From Rhizobium ruizarguesonis (GTDB taxonomy: Bacteria > Pseudomonadota > Alphaproteobacteria > Rhizobiales > Rhizobiaceae), in the NCBI RefSeq assembly GCF_012349115.1, contig NZ_PQIG01000065.1:58402-122401 (forward strand): DNA of 64,000 nucleotides. The letters are read 5' to 3'. Within the stretch, counting starts at the first letter, position 1; each line of letters begins with the position of its first letter. The notes under the pieces were generated by a model. The model was not told the DNA's origin. It saw only the letters and a list, made by a program, of their open reading frames with translations, and made no database searches. The translations under genes were made by a program, and so were the position numbers. Positions 44,047-53,500 of this stretch are shown in pieces.

Positions 44047-45411
44047 CTAACGGTCTGCAATCAGGCTCCAGAAGAGATCGTCGCCAGACAGGTTTTCAAC
44101 ATCGGCAAGCTTGCGAAGCTGCAGGAAAGAAGCGCCGGACGCAGTCCGACTTCCCCAGCGCAAGCAGTCGATGAATTTGACTTCACGTTCATGAACGCTC
44201 ATCGGCGCTTCGAGCGATCCCTTCGCATGCAAGCGGGATTTGTTCAAAATGCGCCCGTCGCGCATCATGACCGTGACGACATGCGGGAGGCGCTCCACGC
44301 CTTTTTCCTCATCAGCCGAATAGGACCGCATGTCGATGCGCGGCATGAATTCCCGGATTTCCGGCCGCCCAATCTCCTGCCGTGTAAAATCCGAAAGGCT
44401 AAGGGAGCCTTTGAGGAAAGCTGTCGCCAGGCAATACTGCATCGAGAAGCGTGCCTGCATCTCGTCGGCAGGGTCGGGATAAGCGAGGTTGCGGACAGCG
44501 GATATGCCGACTTTCGCCTCGATCCTGGCAATGTCGCCCGCCAAAAGCCCATGCTCCTGCTTCAGATCCAGAAGCGCGTCGATTGCGCGATGGGTCGAGG
44601 CGCAGCAGGGATGGCGCTTGGTCACCACGCCCCGGCTTTCGATGATATGCTCCTTCTCGAATGTCAGGTCGTCCCAGCCCTTGGCATCATCGCCCCCGAA
44701 AAGATCGAGGAAGCCTTGCGGCCGTTCGAGGATATCCGCCCGTCCGCTCATGCCCGCAAGCGCCATGCGCGCCGCGTCCACGGCATTGCGCGCTGCAATG
44801 CCGGCATGAAGCGGTTTGGCGCTCGTGCCGAATTGCCCTTTCGGGCCGCAGGCGAAGCTCGTCGCGAGGCTCATCGCCGCGGTTAGGCTCTCTTCGTCGG
44901 CGCCGAGAAGCCGTGCCACGCCAGCCGCGGCCCCGATGCTGCCGACCGTCGCCGTCGCGTGCCAGCCCCTGTTGTAGTGAGAGGGATTGACGCCAAAGCC
45001 GACAGCCGCCTGCGCTTCCAGCCCGGCCAGGTAGGCCTCGAGAAACCGTCTTCCGCTTGTCACCTTGCCGCTCGTCAGAACCGCCAGCAGCGCCGGCACC
45101 AGCACCGCGGAAGCATGCGCCCTTGCCGGATGGAAATTGTCATCGAAATCGAGCGCATGAGCCGCCGTTGCGTTGATGAGTGCGGCGAAAGAGGGCGAGG
45201 CGGAGCCGCCGGTGATGAGCCGCGCTTTGCCGCCTCCGGCGATTTCCCGGTCGAAGGCGCGGGTGAGCGCAGCAACGCTTTCATCGCCACTGCCTGCAAT
45301 CATGCAGCCGATCGTGTCCACCACAGCATCTCTTGCCCGGTCCATGGCGACGTTCGAGAACGTCGTTCGCGACAGGACCTGTTCCGCGATCTTCCGGAGA
45401 ATGGTGGCCAT
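44047..45411 (-). CDS. MmgE/PrpD family protein
   Basis: 454 residues from the ATG at 45411, the family length; the longer frame crosses the LysR promoter. The N-terminal all-helical domain (ALDFDDNFHPARAHASAVLVPALLA, SHYNRGWHATATVGSIGAAA) and C-terminal lid domain (RHPCCASTHRAIDALLDL, MQARFSMQYCLA) match 2-methylcitrate-dehydratase-like and cis-aconitate-decarboxylase-like proteins. Possible dehydratase or isomerase for a tricarboxylic acid-like substrate. Divergent from the first of two LysR genes. Confidence 0.88.
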   Translation of the reverse strand: MATILRKIAEQVLSRTTFSNVAMDRARDAVVDTIGCMIAGSGDESVAALTRAFDREIAGGGKARLITGGSASPSFAALINATAAHALDFDDNFHPARAHASAVLVPALLAVLTSGKVTSGRRFLEAYLAGLEAQAAVGFGVNPSHYNRGWHATATVGSIGAAAGVARLLGADEESLTAAMSLATSFACGPKGQFGTSAKPLHAGIAARNAVDAARMALAGMSGRADILERPQGFLDLFGGDDAKGWDDLTFEKEHIIESRGVVTKRHPCCASTHRAIDALLDLKQEHGLLAGDIARIEAKVGISAVRNLAYPDPADEMQARFSMQYCLATAFLKGSLSLSDFTRQEIGRPEIREFMPRIDMRSYSADEEKGVERLPHVVTVMMRDGRILNKSRLHAKGSLEAPMSVHEREVKFIDCLRWGSRTASGASFLQLRKLADVENLSGDDLFWSLIADR

Positions 45412-45519
45412 TGACGAAAGTCTTTCCGTGAGTTTGGTTCTCAGCGGAAAATGTTCAACTTTCCGCAGGTCCGCAATCTTATGCGGTTTGCGGGTAGGGC
45501 TATCGACATTGGAGATAGA

Positions 45520-46425
45520 ATGGCGCGCGACACGAGTGCGGCGATCAGCCTGAAGCATATCGAAGCCTATGACGCCATCGCCGCGACAGGCTCGACGATC
45601 GCCGCTTCCGTCGAGCTTGGTATCTCGCAATCGAATGCCAGCCGCTTATTGCAGCAACTGGAAGACTATCTCGGCGTCCGGCTTTTCGACCGGGAAAAGA
45701 ACCGGCTTCAACCGACCCGCGAGGGGCTGCAGCTCGGCCCGGAAATCCGTGCCATTTCAGACCGGCTGCGCGCCTTGAAAACGGCGGCGATGGAGCTCGA
45801 GAGCGGTCGATCGCGCGAGATCATGCTGCGGCTCGCCTTTCCCTCCAGTCTTTCCTCGACGCGTATTCCGAAGCTGGTGAAGAACTTTCTCGCCGCGAAT
45901 GGTCCGATGCGCGTCGAAGTCGCATCCGGCAGCTATCTGGCAATTGAACGGATGGTGGCCGACGGCGAGGCCGATCTCGGCTTCGCGCGTCTGCCGCTGA
46001 TGAGCCCGGGATTGAAACAGGAGAAGATCCTGTCGTCGCGGATCATTTGCGTCCTGCACAATGATCATCCGAACGCCGGCAGCCGGCAATTGTCGGTCGG
46101 CGATCTGAAGGGGCAGGATCTGATCATGCTGAACAGGGAGCGACCGGTTCGCCATGAGCTGGAGGCGTTGTTCTACAAGGCCGGCATCCGCCAACGCCCC
46201 TTGCTCGAAGCGCATTCGGTGGCGAGTGCCTGCGCGCTGGCCGCGCAGGGGCTCGGCATTGCGCTGGTCGGCGAGATCATCGCCCGCGAATATGCGACGC
46301 TGGCGCTGCAGTTCATTCCGCTCGAACCGGAACTGCCGGTTGCCTACGCGCTGATCAGCGGCGAGAAATTTCCGATGCCCAAGGCCGCCAGCCTCTTCCT
46401 TCAAAGCATTTCGGACTGGGCATGA
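45520..46425 (+). CDS. LysR family regulator (first of tandem pair)
   Basis: 301 residues from the ATG at 45520 behind GGAGATAG. HTH at about 12-65 (IAATGSTIAASVELGISQSNASRLLQQLEDYLG), then a PBP2 sensor domain. Divergent from the PrpD-like gene, so likely its regulator. The HTH resembles that of the next gene (ATGSTIA, SQS, SRLLQQLE shared), pointing to a tandem duplication. Confidence 0.87.
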   Translation: MARDTSAAISLKHIEAYDAIAATGSTIAASVELGISQSNASRLLQQLEDYLGVRLFDREKNRLQPTREGLQLGPEIRAISDRLRALKTAAMELESGRSREIMLRLAFPSSLSSTRIPKLVKNFLAANGPMRVEVASGSYLAIERMVADGEADLGFARLPLMSPGLKQEKILSSRIICVLHNDHPNAGSRQLSVGDLKGQDLIMLNRERPVRHELEALFYKAGIRQRPLLEAHSVASACALAAQGLGIALVGEIIAREYATLALQFIPLEPELPVAYALISGEKFPMPKAASLFLQSISDWA

Positions 46426-46462
46426 TGACGGTGCCTGAACCGTCCCGGGGGATCGCAAACAC

Positions 46463-47368
46463 ATGAATATCAAGCAACTGGAAGTCCTGCGCACGCTTCT
46501 GGCGACAGGGTCGACGATTGCCACGGCAAAGACGATGGGGCTCAGTCAGTCCGGCGTCAGCCGCCTTCTCCAGCAGCTCGAGGCGGACCTTTCGATGTCG
46601 CTTTTCGTGCGCGACAAAGGCCGTCTCATCCCCACCCCCGAGGCCCTGCTTCTTGCCCGCGATGCCGAAAACATCTTGCTCGCGGTCGATCGGATGTCGG
46701 GCCACGCGGAGGACTTAAGAAGCGGCGCCGCCGGCCCGGAGATCGTCCGCATCGGCCTGCCGAGCAGCATGTGGGAGCATTTCGCGCCGGCAATGCTGGC
46801 CGATTACATCAGCGATTTCCCAGGTGTGCGGATCGAAACCTTCTTCGAGACGACGACCGCGATCAACAAGCTCGTCGAGCAGCGGGTGATCGATTTCGGC
46901 TTTCTGCGCATGGAGGGCGAGAGCGGACCGGGCATCGAGGTCGAGCGCGTCGCCACCGGCGAAAGCGTCTGCGTCGTTCCGAAGGATCATGCTCTTGCGA
47001 AACTGGAGGAAATCACGGTCAGGAATTTGCGCGACGTTCCTCTCATTCTGATCGGCCGCCAACGGCCGAACCGCATGGCGCTCGACCAGACCTTCCGACG
47101 GGCCGGCATCAAGCAGATCGTCAAGATCGAGACGCATACCAACAGTTCCGCCTGTTCCTACGTCGCGCATGGCCTCGGGGTCACGATCATCAGCAGCTTT
47201 TATGCAAATCTCTATCGCCATCTGCCGGTGGTCCACCGTCCTTTCGTGCCACGCGCGACCCAGGAATTCGGATTGGCGAGGGCGGTTGGGACGCCACTCT
47301 CGATTGCCGCCCATGCTCTGAGCGATGCCTTAAAGCGACAGATTAAGCTTTCGCAAAAAGACATTTAA
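46463..47368 (+). CDS. LysR family regulator (second of tandem pair)
   Basis: 301 residues. HTH LATGSTIATAKTMGLSQSGVSRLLQQLEADL, followed by a PBP2 domain with IVRIGLPSSMWEHFAPAMLADY. Starts 37 bases after its paralogue and precedes the dipeptide-type ABC operon, so it probably controls that operon. The two sensor domains differ more than the HTH regions, suggesting different ligands. Confidence 0.87.
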   Translation: MNIKQLEVLRTLLATGSTIATAKTMGLSQSGVSRLLQQLEADLSMSLFVRDKGRLIPTPEALLLARDAENILLAVDRMSGHAEDLRSGAAGPEIVRIGLPSSMWEHFAPAMLADYISDFPGVRIETFFETTTAINKLVEQRVIDFGFLRMEGESGPGIEVERVATGESVCVVPKDHALAKLEEITVRNLRDVPLILIGRQRPNRMALDQTFRRAGIKQIVKIETHTNSSACSYVAHGLGVTIISSFYANLYRHLPVVHRPFVPRATQEFGLARAVGTPLSIAAHALSDALKRQIKLSQKDI

Positions 47369-47546
47369 AATCAAATTTTTAGCCTGAACTCTTACACCAA
47401 CGCAGCCGCTTTGGTTGCGGTCATATTCCGCATAGACTTATGACAGAATCGCATAATATTGCGGATATTTCTTCATTCGATCATAGTCTGCAGCAACGAA
47501 ACCGATGGCGCCGGGTACTGTCCGTTGCCCATCGCGGGGAACAAAA

Positions 47547-48491
47547 ATGCTGAAATTCGTTCTGAACCGCCTGCTGATGGCATTGCCGACGATCGCCCTC
47601 GTCTCGGTGACTGTCTTCACGCTGATCCGCTTCATACCCGGCGATCCGGCGGCACTGATGCTGGGCGATATGGCTGAGCCGGAGCAGATCGCGGCGATGC
47701 GCTCGGAACTCGGCCTCGACAAATCGCTGCCGCAACAGTTCCTGATCTGGACCGCCAATGTCGTCCAGGGTGATTTCGGCCGCTCGATCGTCAATGACGA
47801 GCCGGTTCTGCCGCTCGTCGCATCACGCTTTCTGGTCAGCGCCGAAATCGTTGTCGTCGCCGTCCTTCTGGCGAGCCTCATCGCCGTGCCGGCGGGTGTC
47901 ATCGCCGCCTGGCGGCAGAACAGTCTGACGGACCTGGCGCTGGTCGGCACGGCCACGATCCTGCTGTCGATCCCGACATTCTGGCTCGGACTCCTGCTTC
48001 TGCTTTTCTTCGGCTTGAAACTCGGCTGGTTACCGGTCCTGGGCTATGTCTCGATAGGCAGCAACGTTACCGGCGGCCTGGTCTACCTCGTGCTGCCGAT
48101 CATGACCCTGGTCATTCACGAGATGGGTGTGTTGATCCGCATGGCACGCGCCTCGACGCTGGAAGTGCTGCGTCTCGACTATATCACCCACGCCCGGGCC
48201 AAGGGTCTTTCCGAAAGCGCCGTCCTTTGGCGGCACGCCTTCAAGAATGCCTTCGGCCCGACCTGGACAGTCATCGGTCTGATCCTCGGCAATCTGCTCG
48301 GCGGCATTGCCGTCATCGAGACGGTCTTCACCATTCCGGGGCTCGGGCGACTGATGGTCGACAGCATTTTTGCCCGCGATTACCCCGTGATCCAGGGCTG
48401 CCTGCTGTTCGTCTCGCTATCCTATGTGCTGGTCAATTTGGTCGTCGACCTGCTCTATCCCCTGTTCGATCCGCGGGTCGTCGCCGAATGA
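47547..48491 (+). CDS. ABC permease, DppB type
   Basis: 314 residues from the ATG at 47547 preceded by CGGGGA; codons upstream to 47505 are not conserved. First helix then FIPGDPAALMLGD, the family's periplasmic start, five more helices and the EAA loop (LDYITHARAKGLSESAVLWRHAFKNA). Ends overlapping the next ATG. First gene of a dipeptide/nickel-type importer operon. Confidence 0.9.
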   Translation: MLKFVLNRLLMALPTIALVSVTVFTLIRFIPGDPAALMLGDMAEPEQIAAMRSELGLDKSLPQQFLIWTANVVQGDFGRSIVNDEPVLPLVASRFLVSAEIVVVAVLLASLIAVPAGVIAAWRQNSLTDLALVGTATILLSIPTFWLGLLLLLFFGLKLGWLPVLGYVSIGSNVTGGLVYLVLPIMTLVIHEMGVLIRMARASTLEVLRLDYITHARAKGLSESAVLWRHAFKNAFGPTWTVIGLILGNLLGGIAVIETVFTIPGLGRLMVDSIFARDYPVIQGCLLFVSLSYVLVNLVVDLLYPLFDPRVVAE

Positions 48492-49306
48492 AAAACGTCA
48501 CGTTCAACGGCTTCATGGGCAGCATTCTGATTGCCGCATTGCTGATCTCCGCTGCGATCGGCCTTTTCTGGACCCCCTATGATCCGATGAAGCTCGGCTT
48601 CACGGCACGGCTGGCGGCACCAAGCAGCGCCCACTGGCTCGGAACCGACGAATTCGGCCGCGACGTGCTCAGCCGCCTGATCGTCGGCGCCCGGGCGAGC
48701 GTCTGGATCGGCACCTTGACGGTCACATTCGCGACGGTCTGCGGCACGCTGATCGGTCTCGTCAGCGGCTACGCCCGCGGTTGGATCGATGCCGTCATCA
48801 TGGCCGTCAACAATGCGCTTCTTGCCTTTCCGGGCATCCTTCTGGCGCTGGGATTGCTCGCCGTCTTCGGCGCCAACCAATATGGCATCATCTTCGCGCT
48901 GGGCATTGCCTATTCTCCCTCCATGGCCCGCGTTGTCCGGGGTGCCGTCCTGTCACTGCGCGAGCGGGAATTCATCGAGGCCTCCAAGGTGATGGGCAAT
49001 GGCGAGCTCTACACCATGTTCCGCCATATCCTCCCCAATTGCATCGCTCCGATCACCGTGCTGGCGACCTCGATGTTCGGCTGGGCGATCCTTTCCGAAA
49101 GCGCGCTCAGCTTTCTCGGCCTCGGCGTTCCGCCACCGGCACCGACCTGGGGCAACATGCTGGCCGCCGGCCGGCCATTCATCGAGCAGGCGGTCTGGCT
49201 GGGTCTCTTCCCGGGCCTGGCGATCGCCCTGACGCTCCTCGGCATCAATCTTCTGGGCGACGCTCTTCGGGACAAGCTTGATCCGCGGATGAGGGGGCTG
49301 AAATGA
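48488..49306 (+). CDS. ABC permease, DppC type
   Basis: 272 residues from the ATG overlapping the previous stop. HWLGTDEFGRDVLSRLIVGARAS is the DppC signature region; EAA loop LREREFIEASKVMGNGELYTMF; end GDALRDKLDPRMRG is typical. Stop overlaps the ATPase start (ATGA), so translation is coupled along the operon. Confidence 0.9.
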   Translation: MKNVTFNGFMGSILIAALLISAAIGLFWTPYDPMKLGFTARLAAPSSAHWLGTDEFGRDVLSRLIVGARASVWIGTLTVTFATVCGTLIGLVSGYARGWIDAVIMAVNNALLAFPGILLALGLLAVFGANQYGIIFALGIAYSPSMARVVRGAVLSLREREFIEASKVMGNGELYTMFRHILPNCIAPITVLATSMFGWAILSESALSFLGLGVPPPAPTWGNMLAAGRPFIEQAVWLGLFPGLAIALTLLGINLLGDALRDKLDPRMRGLK

Positions 49307-50931
49307 CCAATAGAACGCTTTTGAATGTCCGCAACCTGTCGCTTCAGGTCACCGGAACCGGTGTGCAGGTTGTCAAGGACGTCAGCTTCGACATCGCGCC
49401 CGGCGAGATCTTCGGCATCGTCGGAGAAAGCGGATCGGGCAAGACGCTGGCAACACGCGCCCTGATCTCGCTGCTGCCGGCGCCCATCAAGGTGATCGGC
49501 GGCTCCGTTGCCTACAAGGGACGCGACGTGCTTTCCATGAACGGCGCGCAATTGCGCCAATTGCGTGGTGCAGAAGTCGGTGTCGTCTTCCAGGAGCCGA
49601 TGACCTCGCTCAATCCCTCGATGACCGTCGGCCGCCAACTCGAAGAAGGGCTGCAGCTGCATACGAAACTTTCGAAGGAAGAGCGGCGCAGCCGGATCCT
49701 CGACATGCTGAACCGGGTCGGAATCCACGATCCCGCCGGGGCGCTCACTGCCTATCCGCACGAATTCTCGGGCGGCATGCGTCAGCGCATCATGCTGGCA
49801 TCCGTCATGCTGCTGAAACCGGCGCTCTTGATCGCCGACGAGCCGACGACCGCGCTCGATGCCGTGATCCAGCGCGATGTCATGGAATTGATGGTGGAGC
49901 TGACGCAGGCGGAAGGCACCGCCGTGCTGCTGATCAGTCACGATCTGCCGATGGTTGCCCGCTACACGAACCGCATCGTCGTCATGGAAAAGGGCGTGAT
50001 CGTCGAAGAAGGGCGCACCGCCGATCTGCTCGACGCACCGCAGCGTGCCTATACGAAGAAGCTGCTTTCCTCCCTGCCGTTCCGCGGAGAGACGCGGACG
50101 ATCGACAAGACCAAGGCGCCGATGGTTTCGGCGCGGGATATTGTCGTCGACTATGCGGGCCGGCGGTCGCTGATGAAGAAGGCAACGCCGAAACGGGCGC
50201 TGCATGGCGTCAGCATCGATATCCACGAGGGCGAAGTCGTGGCACTGGTCGGCGGTTCGGGTTCCGGCAAGACCACGCTCGGCCGCACCATTGCCGGGCT
50301 GGTCCGCGAGAGCGAAGGCGATATCCGGTTCAAGGGACGCAGCCGCAACGACGATTGGATGGATTATCGGCTGAATTGCCAGATGGTTTTTCAGGATCCT
50401 TATTCCTCGCTCAATCCGCGCATGACCATCGTCGCGCTTGTGGAAGAAGCGCTGCGGCTCGTTGCCGATCTCGACGCTATGGCTAAGCGCAAGCGCGCCC
50501 TGGAGACGCTGGAGGAGGTCGGCCTTGGGGCCGACTACGCCGGGCGCTATCCGCATGAGCTTTCGGGCGGCCAGCGTCAGCGCGTGGCGATTGCCCGGGC
50601 CATTGCGCGCCGGCCGAAATTCCTGATCGCCGACGAGCCGGTATCGGCGCTTGACGTGACGGTCCGGGCGCAGGTGCTCGAACTCCTGTCCGATCTGCAA
50701 AAACGCTACGGCTTTTCCTGCCTGTTCATCAGCCACGATCTCGGCGTGGTCGAACAGGTGGCCGATCGCGTCGTCGTCATGCAGGACGGCCGGATCATCG
50801 AAGAGGGCGACCGCGCTACGGTTTTCGACAGCCCGAAGGAGGCCTATACGCAAAGGCTTCTCTCGGCCATCCCCGCTCTGGACCACAATGCTCAGGGCGG
50901 CGTGATCCTCAAATGGCGCCTGGAGAACTGA
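49303..50931 (+). CDS. Fused double ABC ATPase (DppD-DppF)
   Basis: 542 residues containing two complete nucleotide-binding domains in one chain. NBD1: Walker A GESGSGKTLATRA, signature FSGGMRQRIM, Walker B LLIADEPTTALD, HD in LISHDLPM. NBD2: Walker A GGSGSGKTTLGRT, Q-loop FQDPYSSLNPRM, signature [11 protein letters not shown], Walker B FLIADEPVSALD, HD in FISHDLGV. Fused ATPases of this kind (GsiA/YliA-like) serve glutathione- and dipeptide-type importers. In contrast the other family-5 system in this window uses two separate ATPase genes. Confidence 0.9.
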   Translation: MTNRTLLNVRNLSLQVTGTGVQVVKDVSFDIAPGEIFGIVGESGSGKTLATRALISLLPAPIKVIGGSVAYKGRDVLSMNGAQLRQLRGAEVGVVFQEPMTSLNPSMTVGRQLEEGLQLHTKLSKEERRSRILDMLNRVGIHDPAGALTAYPHEFSGGMRQRIMLASVMLLKPALLIADEPTTALDAVIQRDVMELMVELTQAEGTAVLLISHDLPMVARYTNRIVVMEKGVIVEEGRTADLLDAPQRAYTKKLLSSLPFRGETRTIDKTKAPMVSARDIVVDYAGRRSLMKKATPKRALHGVSIDIHEGEVVALVGGSGSGKTTLGRTIAGLVRESEGDIRFKGRSRNDDWMDYRLNCQMVFQDPYSSLNPRMTIVALVEEALRLVADLDAMAKRKRALETLEEVGLGADYAGRYPHELSGGQRQRVAIARAIARRPKFLIADEPVSALDVTVRAQVLELLSDLQKRYGFSCLFISHDLGVVEQVADRVVVMQDGRIIEEGDRATVFDSPKEAYTQRLLSAIPALDHNAQGGVILKWRLEN

Positions 50932-50932
50932 C

Positions 50933-51796
50933 ATGACGACGATGATTGAATCCGCAAAGCTCGCGGAGCGATTGAACGCGATCTGCGATACCCAGCCGTT
51001 CGTGACGCGCTTCATGGTGCGTGCACTTGGCAGCGGCGAAACGATCGGCAGAGGCGCGGACGAGGAAACCCCTTCCGCCAGCACCCGAAAGACCTCGATC
51101 ATGATGGCGGCCCTGAAGGCCGCCCATGAAGGCCGCCTGGACCTGGACGAACAGATCACCTACGAAAAACGTTTCGCTGAGGAAGTGGCGAGCGGGATGT
51201 TCCGCTATCTGACGCCTGGTATCGTCATATCGCTGCGCGATGCCATCACCGGCATGATGGTGCTGAGCGACAATGTCTGCACCAAGATGGTCTTCGAAAG
51301 GCTGACGCTCGAAGAGGTCGACAGCTATTGCAAGTCGATCGGCATGACGGGCACCAACCATCGCTTCCTCATCCCTCCCTTGGCGCTGTCGCCCGATCAT
51401 TCATTGAAGGCCGTCACCACGACGACGGCGCGGGATCAGGTCTATCTGCTGCAGACCATCCTGGATGCGCAGGATTCGCGGGAAGCCGCAGACCGGCTCG
51501 GCTGCTCGCAGGCGCTCAGCGCTTATGCGCTTCAAACCCTGAAGAACCAGATCCTGCGTTATGCCATTCCCTCCCGGCTACCTTTCGGTGTGCTCGTCGC
51601 CCACAAGGGCGGCACGGGAAAGCGCGGCCGCATGAATGCCGGTATCGTCTATCGCGAGGGTTCCCCCTTCTACATCATCGCCGCCTATACCGACGAGGTG
51701 CCGCAGGAAATGCCGGACGGCACCCCTGGCTACACGGTCGCGCTTGAAACCATCGGCCGGCTTTCGCGCGCCTGCTGGGATGAACTCCGATCCTAA
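50933..51796 (+). CDS. Class A beta-lactamase-like serine hydrolase
   Basis: 287 residues, one base after the ATPase stop. Motifs of penicillin-recognising enzymes are present: S-T-R-K (Ser50 to Lys53), S-D-N (112-114) and K-G-G-T-G (225-229, in place of KTG). No signal peptide, so it should be cytoplasmic, unlike true beta-lactamases; the Glu166 loop of class A enzymes is not obvious. Its place inside a dipeptide ABC operon with an M20 amidohydrolase suggests a hydrolase for an imported cyclic amide or peptide rather than antibiotic resistance. Confidence 0.82.
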   Translation: MTTMIESAKLAERLNAICDTQPFVTRFMVRALGSGETIGRGADEETPSASTRKTSIMMAALKAAHEGRLDLDEQITYEKRFAEEVASGMFRYLTPGIVISLRDAITGMMVLSDNVCTKMVFERLTLEEVDSYCKSIGMTGTNHRFLIPPLALSPDHSLKAVTTTTARDQVYLLQTILDAQDSREAADRLGCSQALSAYALQTLKNQILRYAIPSRLPFGVLVAHKGGTGKRGRMNAGIVYREGSPFYIIAAYTDEVPQEMPDGTPGYTVALETIGRLSRACWDELRS

Positions 51797-51821
51797 CAAT
51801 CCATAAAAAGAGGGTAGAACA

Positions 51822-53366
51822 ATGCACAAGCTTCTTCTTGCAGGCACCATGTTGATGGCGATGACCGGCTTGGTCGACGCCCGCGACATCGTCGTGGCTC
51901 AAAGTTCCGATCTGCGCAGCAACAATCCGGGCGTCAATCGCGACGGCAACACCGATGGCGTCATCCTGCATATCGTCGAGGGGCTCGTCGGCTATGCCAA
52001 CAACGGCGAGGTCAAGCCGCTGCTGGCAAAGAGTTTTGAAGTCTCGGCCGATGGGCTGAGCTACAGCTTCAAACTGCGTGACGACGTCAAATTCCACAAC
52101 GGCAAGACATTGACCGCCGATGACGTCGTGTGGAACTGGAACCGTTATCTCAAGCCCGAAACGAAATGGACCTGCCTTCCCGACTTCGACGGCAGCGGCA
52201 GCGTGCATGTTACGGGGGTCAAGGCGGTCGATGCTTCCACAGTCACCATCACGCTGGAAAAGCCATCCGCAGTTTTCCTTGGCCTGATGTCGCGCCCCGA
52301 ATGCGGTTACACCGGGATGATTTCCCCGGAATCGGTCGGCGCGGACGGAAGCTTCGTCAAGCCGATCGGCACCGGTCCCTTCAAATGGGATGAATGGAAG
52401 AAGGGCGAGTATATCCATCTCGCCAAGTTCGACGATTATGTCTCGCCAGAGAATGACGGCAAGCCCGACGGCATGGTCGGTTCCAAGCGCCCTCGCGTCG
52501 ATGGCATCAAGTTCATGGTCATTCCCGATGCTTCGACCGTAAAGGCCGGCCTTCAGTCCGGCGTGCTCGACACCGCCGAGATTTCGCCGGATCTCATTCC
52601 CGAATTCAAGACGAGCGACACGATGCAGCTGATCGTGGCGCGCAACAACGGCAAAAACCTCTTCTACATCCAGACGCGCGACAAGGTTCTGAGCAATCCC
52701 GGCGTGCGTCGCGCCATGGCGATGGCACTCGATCTCGACCAGCTCGTCGAGGCCGCCTCCAATGGCACCGGCGCAGCCAACGGTTCGATGGTTTCGCAAG
52801 ACTCGCTCTATTTCGACGATGTCCAGAAGGAGCGTCTGCCCTACGACATCGAGGCCGCGAAGAAAGAGCTTGCGACGGCCGGCTATAAGGGCGAGCCGAT
52901 TACCATCATCGCCAACAAGCGCAGCAACGTGCCAAGCTTCCCGGCCGCGGTGATGGCGCAGGCCATGATGCAGCAGGCAGGTCTCAATGTGCAGATCGAG
53001 GTGCTCGACTATGCGACGCAGGTCGATCGCCGCCGGTCCGGCAACTACCAGATCATCTCGCAATCGGTCGCACCGCGGCTCGATCCGGCGCTGATGTACG
53101 GCTTCTATGTCGGTAACAAGGACAAGAACGCTTCTTTGATGTGGGATGACCCGAAGGCCGTCGAGTTGATGAAGGCCGCCTATGCGGAAGCCGACCAGAC
53201 AAAGCGTCAGGCGATCTTCGACGAGTTTCACACGCTGATGCTCAAGGAAATGCCGGGCATCTTCCTCTATGACATGGTCGATGTCTGGGGCGCGACCAAG
53301 AAGCTGAAGGGCCAGCCCGTCTGGCAATCGAATGCCCGTCTTTGGGAAGTTTCGCTCGACAATTGA
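51822..53366 (+). CDS. ABC solute-binding protein, family 5
   Basis: 514 residues with a signal peptide (MHKLLLAGTMLMAMTGLVDA, cleavage before RDIVVAQ). SBP_bac_5 features: ILHIVEGLVGYANNGEVKPLLAKSF, LRDDVKFHNGKTLTADDVVWNWNRY, GTGPFKWDEW. AGAGGG ribosome site. Unlike many operons, the binding protein follows the membrane and ATPase genes. Ligand probably a peptide or amide, given the M20 and beta-lactamase-like neighbours. Confidence 0.88.
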   Translation: MHKLLLAGTMLMAMTGLVDARDIVVAQSSDLRSNNPGVNRDGNTDGVILHIVEGLVGYANNGEVKPLLAKSFEVSADGLSYSFKLRDDVKFHNGKTLTADDVVWNWNRYLKPETKWTCLPDFDGSGSVHVTGVKAVDASTVTITLEKPSAVFLGLMSRPECGYTGMISPESVGADGSFVKPIGTGPFKWDEWKKGEYIHLAKFDDYVSPENDGKPDGMVGSKRPRVDGIKFMVIPDASTVKAGLQSGVLDTAEISPDLIPEFKTSDTMQLIVARNNGKNLFYIQTRDKVLSNPGVRRAMAMALDLDQLVEAASNGTGAANGSMVSQDSLYFDDVQKERLPYDIEAAKKELATAGYKGEPITIIANKRSNVPSFPAAVMAQAMMQQAGLNVQIEVLDYATQVDRRRSGNYQIISQSVAPRLDPALMYGFYVGNKDKNASLMWDDPKAVELMKAAYAEADQTKRQAIFDEFHTLMLKEMPGIFLYDMVDVWGATKKLKGQPVWQSNARLWEVSLDN

Positions 53367-53426
53367 GCCTGAACTGCCGGGCCCGGTAGGTCGGGCGCCG
53401 CCATCCCGCTTCGACAGTCAACAGGA

Positions 53427-53452
53427 GATCCGGCAGGCAATCCTGCCGGATC
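53427..53452 (+). terminator. Perfect hairpin between binding protein and M20 genes
   Basis: GATCCGGCAGG-CAAT-CCTGCCGGATC, 11 pairs with no mismatch, 60 bases after the binding-protein stop and 48 before the next ATG. No T-run, so likely a partial terminator or 3' stabiliser giving high binding-protein levels. Confidence 0.55.
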
Positions 53453-53500
53453 CGGTGCAACACGTCCCTGTGGCGGCAGGACAGACAGCGAGGAAATGCC

